Shown one piece after another: positions 58,377 to 64,000 of a stretch of DNA of 64,000 nt. Every line of letters starts with the position of its first letter. Position 1 is the stretch's first letter. The notes under the pieces are model-generated. The model was not told the DNA's origin. It made no database searches and worked only from the letters and a program-made list of their open reading frames with translations. The position numbers and the translations under genes were made by a program. This DNA is from Xenoacremonium recifei. Taxonomy: Eukaryota > Ascomycota > Sordariomycetes > Hypocreales > Nectriaceae. The stretch lies in contig WOFQ01000071.1 in assembly GCA_012184525.1 (NCBI GenBank), positions 1 through 64,000 on the forward strand, written 5' to 3'.

Positions 58377-59736
58377 TCAAAGTTTCGAAGACGGCTCTTC
58401 TAGGCCTTCACTCGAAGGGTCAGCATCCTCAACCTCAGAGGCTACCTCTTCGGCTTCTTCTGTTGCTTCAGCGATCTCCTCGATGGGCCATCTCCTGCAT
58501 ACAGCAACAAAGCCACCCCCAGAAACCTTCTCCCCGACCCTGGGCCGCATGACTTGCACAACCCTGCCCTCGCCCTGGTCCGCCCTAGGCACAACCGTCT
58601 TGACATCCCACTCCTTGCCGCCGCCATTCTCTCGCACGCCATCAGCAGTGGTCGACACAGGCAGCTCTATCACTCGCTCTAAGCGGATCGGTTGTCGCGT
58701 GCGAATGGCCCATGCCTGGAAGTCGCCGATCTGACTGATGGAAGGGTTGAAGATAATGAGCTGGCCATTAGGACGCAAGGCTCGGATGACGGGATCGGCG
58801 TTCTCTTCAGCCCCGGGTAGGTCGAGGATGGCGTGAGAGAGGAAGGGTTCTTGGTCAGCGGCCTCGAGGCGTGTGGTGAGGTACTCGTCGATGGAGCCGA
58901 CATGGAAGTCGATGTTGGAGAAGTATAACGCACGGCGAAAGTTGCGGATGAGCTTGTGGGCGGCACGCGAATGTTTGGTGTTGCGGTCGAGCGTGTGAAG
59001 GACGGCGCGGCGGGATGACAGATATGTTTCGTAGGCAGCCAGGTCCTCCTCTGAGAGCTCGAGGCCGAAGCTATCGCGCCGGTAGGGAGCCTCCACGAGG
59101 GCCTTGCGTAGAGACGGAGGAACGGCTGGGTTGGCAGCATGGAGGGCGCGGGAGAGGTGTAGTGTTAGGCTGCCCATGCCTGTGCCGGCCTCGAAGACTT
59201 CGAATGGTGGTGTGTCGTCGTCTTCTTCTTCGCCTGGGCGCGGAAGGTTGAGATCGAGGAGCGAGACAATGGTCGTAGCGTCGTGTGGGTATATCTTTAT
59301 GAAGGTCCGTCAGCTTCACATGGCCTCTTTGCTTGAATGTATGAACTTGGGGAAGAAGCCCTACGGGAGTCGCCATGCGGGCACTGTTGATGATGTAGCT
59401 GGCCATGGACGGCGCATGCAGAATCACGCCTCGCCCTTTGTCATCCTTGACAACGTCGAGTATGTTCTTCCCAATGAGGTCGGAGCCCCTGACGGAAGCA
59501 CCGTAGGAGAGTTTTATGCGCGACTCAGGGCGGAGGGGGGCCGTGAGATGCCATTTTGGCGATCTCTCGCCTCTCTGGCGCAGAAAGAGGACGTCGTTTT
59601 CTATCGGCAGATTATGAGCAAGTGAGCACTGACAGAATGAGAGATGCTGCTAGAAACCTTTGACGACGTTTCGTGATGAGGAATAGCAACGTTTTGAGAG
59701 CAGCCGGGCTAAAGCCGGTTGAGGGGAGGGGCGCAT
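58377..59736 (-). CDS. TRM61-family tRNA (adenine-58-N1)-methyltransferase, predicted mitochondrial
   Basis: Three exons (59658-59736, 59365-59600, 58377-59294) give 410 residues; introns are 57 nt (GTTTCT to GATAG) and 70 nt (GTAGGG, CTGAC branch, AAAG). Exon 1 encodes MRPSPQPALARLLSKRCYSS and SRNVVK, a classic mitochondrial presequence: Arg-rich, no acidic residue, with an R-C-Y/S-S cleavage-like site. Exon 2 supplies the N-terminal beta domain (VLFLRQRGERSPKWHLTAPL, GKNILDV). Exon 3 has the TRM61-type segment ATPIYPHDATTIVSLLDL and the SAM motif EAGTGMGSLTL (140-150), with ILDLP at about 261-265. The family methylates A58 in the T-loop; animals have a mitochondrial paralogue (TRMT61B), and this looks like the fungal counterpart. 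An insertion after motif I and a Glu-rich tail are unusual. Confidence 0.85.
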
Positions 59737-60619
59737 AGTGGGAGGAATGAGTTGGCGATCGAGGCCGTGATGATGTAAATTTCTTGGTGCATTTGCGCCG
59801 GGGATATCTCGGATAACGGCTGCATGAGGGAATGCTGAGCATGCACAGTAGTGGAGGTCGATTTAAGCATAAGATAGTTACGGCGTAAATGGACCACAAT
59901 CCAGGGGATTGGGAGAGTAGTCATAGATTTGTCATAGATTAATGAATGGGCATGTCTTCAAAGCAAATCGTTTGATTCTAGTAGGTCTGCTAATAAATGC
60001 TGTCTAAAGCCAGCACTTTGTAGGAGCTCATCGCACCATCATCGTCCGTTGCGCCTCCTAGTTATTTTGGGTATCGACTTCCGCATCATCGTTCCTTCCT
60101 CGCTTCCCTCGCTCAGCTAGCTCCCCGTCTCCTGTCTCGAACGCGCCTTCCCTCTTGGCGAGAAGGACCTGAAGGGATATCTCAGCCCGTCTGACGCCTG
60201 ATCGAACCTCCCCATTACTCCTCTCCTTCATCATCAACTCCTTGCCCAATATTCAACGTCGAGAGACCAGCCCTATTATACATATACACAATTAAGCATC
60301 AGATATATATCCCGTGTTCTTTACCTGTCGGCCTCGACACTCCTTGAACGCCGCTTCGTGAGGAATCAAGTAAAAACACGGCTCAACATGCCCTTCGCAT
60401 CCTTCCCCTCCCCTAGTCGCCAAACTCCGGGCTCTTTGAGGACGACATAAGAAATGATTGCATCGATAAAAAAACAACTTCTCGCGTACTTCGTGTGAAA
60501 TTGTGGCCTTGCGGCCCTCGCCCCTGATGAGTCCTGCTCCTGAAAACGCGGGCTTTTTGGTGCTGACAGACAGTAAGTCTGAGCAATCCTGGTTCTAGAA
60601 AACCATTTCGACGTGATGC
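59737..60619. other. Intergenic region upstream of the TRM61-like gene, no gene seen
   Basis: The left part is the promoter side of the minus-strand methyltransferase gene, and the right part is the trailer of the minus-strand Clr5-domain gene. Only short frames without motifs are present. Confidence 0.55.
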
Positions 60620-63404
60620 TTAGAAGAAGGACCACTTGTGTGATGGCCCTTGCTGTTGCTGCATTGCAGCAGCCCACGAGTCTTGCGCCTGTTGGGCTTC
60701 GGGAACGTGTTCGGGGACGTGTTCCGTCGTATGGAAGTCCTCCTCAAAGTATGGGATGACCCGAACGTTAGCATGCTCCTCAAGGAGCTGCACGCCCGAA
60801 TCGTACCGTCGCCGACATCGCTTCGTCCAAGGCGATACTTTGATGGGGCTGTGGTAACAGTAGACGTTGGGCCGATTATCTCGAGCCTGGAAGGCAAGAT
60901 TTGACCTTCGGATATAATTCCAGAGGTCGATCGTCGCTTGCTTCGTATCCTCAGACTGTCGATTCACGACAGACATCATCTGCACGATGGAGTAGCGCAG
61001 AGCAATGATATCCGCCTGTCCAGTATTTTGTCGGTTCTCCATCTGTCGCAAAAGAAGTCGAAGTTCGTTAACCATCTTCTCCAAGCGCTCGGGGTTTGAT
61101 ACATTATAGAAAAGGGCCAAATCGATCCAAGTTCGGGCGACATAGGGATGTCGTCTGCCATAGATGGCTTCGAGTTCCTCAGCGATTGTCGGGATGCTTG
61201 CCCACAGTAGCTCAGAGACAGTGGTGGCTCCGTGTTTCTGCTGTACTTCATACAAGCAGGTAAAAATCTGTCTCAATGGATGAGACCGTTCAAAATTGGT
61301 CGTCGCTAACGCAGCCAGGTATTTGCACAAAGCCGTCATCATCCCAGGATCACCCTTTACCATGCTAAGGAGGAGCTCCTGGATGCCTTGTGGCGAAAGC
61401 TTCTTCAGATCAGCCTCGATTTGTTGAAAAGCTCTCATCATCAGGGCTCCGCCTTGGTCTGCATCTTTCATCTCAAGATAGAAATTGGCTTCCACCAACA
61501 TGTCGCTCGAGCCTGCCCCCCAGATCATGACCGAAGACCACTCAACCTGGGGATCAGTCTCAACCTCGCATTGTCGACAGTGTAGGAAGGCCTTCCGCAT
61601 GTTGCCAATGACAGTCTCCGAGGCTCGGAGTAGATCTGGTGATCGAAGATAGCCAGGCCCTGGAGGAGGGGTCGGTGTCCGACATCGAATATGAGCCGGG
61701 AGGTCGGCAGGTTGTTCGAAATCAATCAAGTCATACTCCGTAACGCCTTTTCGTTTGAGGTACGTGCCAAGATTTACAACTCGTCCGTTTCGGACAAACT
61801 CAGACACTTTGCCCTCGGCGTCTCGCTGGAACTTCATCGACAGCAGACGTTTGACCTCTTCTTCAGTGTTGTTCTTGACGAATCCCCATTGGGAGAACCG
61901 GGTCTTGTACATTTTCGGCCTGCAAAAAGTCAGCGAAAGATTAGAGCGCAGGGAATCACAAGAGACTTACGTTGCCTGGAAGTTATACTTCTCGGCCATG
62001 ATAGCCATGACCTCTTTCAAAGGCTTACGCTCCTCAAGATACAACGTTCGGATGGTCGACTTATATGACTCCCAAGCCTCAGCAGGAACCTGTTCCCGTG
62101 ACGGCCGAGTTCCAGTCTGTGCACGGAGAGACACTGAAGCACGTCTTTCAGCCTGTGACAGATCAGTTATGAGATTCATTAGGGATTCGATGAGCAATAA
62201 GACAAACCGGCACAGCAGGCGATGAAGACGCTTGAGACATTCCAGGCGTTGGTGGTGGTTCGAGTTTGACAGGACTAAACACAGGATTCGGCGACATGGA
62301 CATTTGCGACATTTGCGATCTTGATGCTTGTCTTGATGGTTGTTTGGGTGGAGGTTTTGCCGGAGCCTTGCCTTTCGCCTTGGCTTCGGCATTGAAATCT
62401 ATTATAAACTGACTTCCCCCATTCATGATGGGCTTGGGGGTCGAGGGAACCGGAGGCTTCGAGAAGCCACCTGAGTGAGAATGTTGATTGGGGTTCTGGA
62501 AACCCTGAGACTGGTCGATTATTGGTTTCTGTTCAACCATGGGTTTTGGGTTCATCGCAGCCGGAGGTCGCCATATCGAAAAGCCTGGAGTTCCCGGAAC
62601 AGCTGAGGTTGTTGGGTTGGGGGATGTGATCATTGGAGCTGTCATCGGAGTCGCTATCATCGGGGAAGCCATCATTGGAGTCGACACCATCGGGCTGGTC
62701 ACTCTATTATGATTGTTCGCCATGAAGTTGTCCAGGCTTCCAAACTGAGTCGACGCGGAACCGACGATCGGACTAGAAACTCGAGAATTATCGGGAAAGC
62801 CGCCAAAGGACATAGGAGGCGGGCTTGCTATCGGGCTCGTCATGCGGGATGGATCGCCCAGCAGGTCGTAGTTGGGTTCGTGTTCGTTCGGACTGCCGAG
62901 GGGGGTTGTGATGCTGGGACCAGCGACATTGAAGCTGCCAAACGGCGACGAGACTGGCTGGCTCAGATTCATCTGGTTTGACATCTGATTTGACATCTGG
63001 TTTGACACAACGTTTGATGGTCGCGGGGGAAGCTGTGGAACAAAGCCCTTGTTCTCGAAGTGCGCAACCAACCGACCAACCCCGCCACCAGCCTGTTGTT
63101 GCTGCTGCTGCTGTTGTTGTTGCTGGGGAACGCCGAAGCTCTCGTGTTGCACATTGCCTTGCGGAAAACCATAGCGCTGTGTCGGAATCGTGGACGGGGA
63201 CGGCGTCGGTGCCCAGTCCATGCCGCCTGAGGATGAGAAAGACGGCCTATGGCCATAGGGCGACTGCGACATGTCGTTCGAGGACGATGCGCCCGCCGTG
63301 TTGATGCCAAACTTCGGCCAGGCATTTTGGCTGGAGAAGCCATAAGGGTCGTCCCCATCCGGACCGGGAGCACGAGGCTGGCCGACTGGGTGTTGATTGA
63401 ACAT
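60620..63404 (-). CDS. Clr5-domain protein with long Met/Pro/Gln-rich N-terminus
   Basis: Three exons (62208-63404, 61971-62152, 60620-61919) give 892 residues; introns are 55 and 51 nt with GTTTGT and GTAAGT donors. The Clr5 domain at about 425-475 is split by intron 2: AWESYKSTIRTLYLEERKPL, then KYNFQATPKMYKTRFSQWGF. Clr5 is a fungal HTH-like domain named after a Schizosaccharomyces silencing factor. The first 400 residues are disordered: an 11-Gln tract at 94-104, a triple SNQM repeat and many TSPM/ATPM-type Ser/Thr-Pro-Met repeats, suggesting an activation region. The C-terminal 400 residues are helical, possibly TPR-like (ALFYNVSNPERLEKMVNELR), as in many Clr5 proteins. Likely a nuclear regulator; targets unknown. 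The internal position of Clr5 is unusual, since it is more often near the N-terminus. Confidence 0.87.
63100..63130 (-). repeat. Imperfect CAG/CAA trinucleotide repeat encoding poly-Gln
   Basis: Alternating CAG and CAA codons in the Clr5 gene encode 11 consecutive Gln. The mixed codons make it less prone to slippage than a pure repeat. Confidence 0.9.
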
Positions 63405-64000
63405 GACGCCAGGGAGCCCAAGCCAAGCCGACTGAGAGGAGGCTCCGTCGGCTGGCTGGCTGGAAGTCAGTCAGTGACGGACTCGAGGGGCGAATCGAGT
63501 CGAAAGCCTCGGCTTGGGGGGGAACCTCAGTCGCCAATGCGAGGATTCATCACTCTCGCTCGTAGAGTGGCGAGCGCGAAGGGTGTGCTCAGTCAGGATC
63601 AGATGGAGGTCGACGAGGGACGGAAGAGAATGGGGAGCGACAAGCGGGCGAAAGCGCCCATGGTTAGTAGCCAGTGGCGCGTATAAGAAAAGAGGAGAGG
63701 AGGCTCGGGAGGGCCTGCCGCAGAACGCCGCAAGAGACGGGAGCCAAGCCAAGAACGATATACCTTACGGTCCTTACCACAGGGCAGCGCCTTGCAGTGC
63801 AGCGCAGCGCGGAACGGAACCAGCACAGGAGAGGAGCACGAGCACGAGCGAGTGAGCGAGCGGGAGCAGAACCAGGCCAGGCCAGGACCAGGAGACGACC
63901 AGGGACGACCCGAACTCAACTGCAACGGCCAGGGATCAGTTATCGCAATCGTTCCCCAGACTCGGTTTCGACGAAAGATAAAACTGGTGCAATCGAGGCT
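63405..64000. other. Upstream region of the Clr5-domain gene
   Basis: This is the promoter and leader side of the minus-strand Clr5 gene. It contains low-complexity GAGC/CAGG-like simple repeats near 63835-63900. No gene is seen before the window ends. Confidence 0.5.

Overview
The window is chromosomal DNA of a filamentous ascomycete (Pezizomycotina, most likely Sordariomycetes). The reasons are short introns (48-160 nt) with GTANGT donors and CTAAC/CTGAC branch sites, GC-rich third codon positions, long pyrimidine-rich leaders, wide intergenic spaces, and gene families typical of such fungi (Zn2Cys6 regulator, Clr5-domain protein, SSH4-type SPRY adaptor, DUF3669). There are no operons, rRNAs, convincing tRNAs, CRISPR arrays or intact transposons. 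All exon structures were read by eye from splice signals and frame continuity.

Layout. 1-2.2 kb: leader with a G17/C23 inverted homopolymer. 2.2-4.6 kb (+): seven-exon Zn2Cys6 transcription factor, probably with an additional 3' exon. 4.6-8.9 kb: no convincing gene. 8.9-17.9 kb (-): an SSH4-like Rsp5 adaptor, a single-span membrane protein with a charged tail, and a largely disordered protein. 17.9-23.7 kb: gene-poor. 23.7-24.7 kb (-): membrane-anchored endonuclease/exonuclease/phosphatase-family protein. 24.9-30.3 kb: an A+T-richer accessory-looking segment holding a 23-bp minisatellite, a DUF3669 gene (+), a GAGGGT microsatellite and a large gene (-) with one in-frame stop codon. 32.5-41.2 kb (+): a small acidic protein and a 1898-residue RhoGEF/PH-like protein. 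42.4-44.3 kb (-): DCR2-type metallophosphatase. 45.8-46.7 kb (+): THO1-type SAP protein. 46.7-53.0 kb: gene-poor. 53.0-57.5 kb (+): 1499-residue protein with a C-terminal methyltransferase-like domain. 58.4-59.7 kb (-): a TRM61-family tRNA m1A methyltransferase whose first small exon encodes a mitochondrial presequence. 60.6-63.4 kb (-): Clr5-domain protein.

Most genes are housekeeping or regulatory and are not functionally clustered: ubiquitin-ligase adaptor, mRNA-export factor, phosphatase, Rho signalling, mitochondrial tRNA modification, transcription. The 25-30 kb segment stands out by base composition, satellite DNA and lineage-restricted families, and is the best candidate for accessory DNA. 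I found no clear new defence or biosynthetic system. The strongest leads are the interrupted large gene beside the DUF3669 gene, the mitochondrial methyltransferase exon structure, the probable missed 3' exon of the transcription factor and a 48-nt stop-free intron between two metal-binding motifs of the phosphatase.
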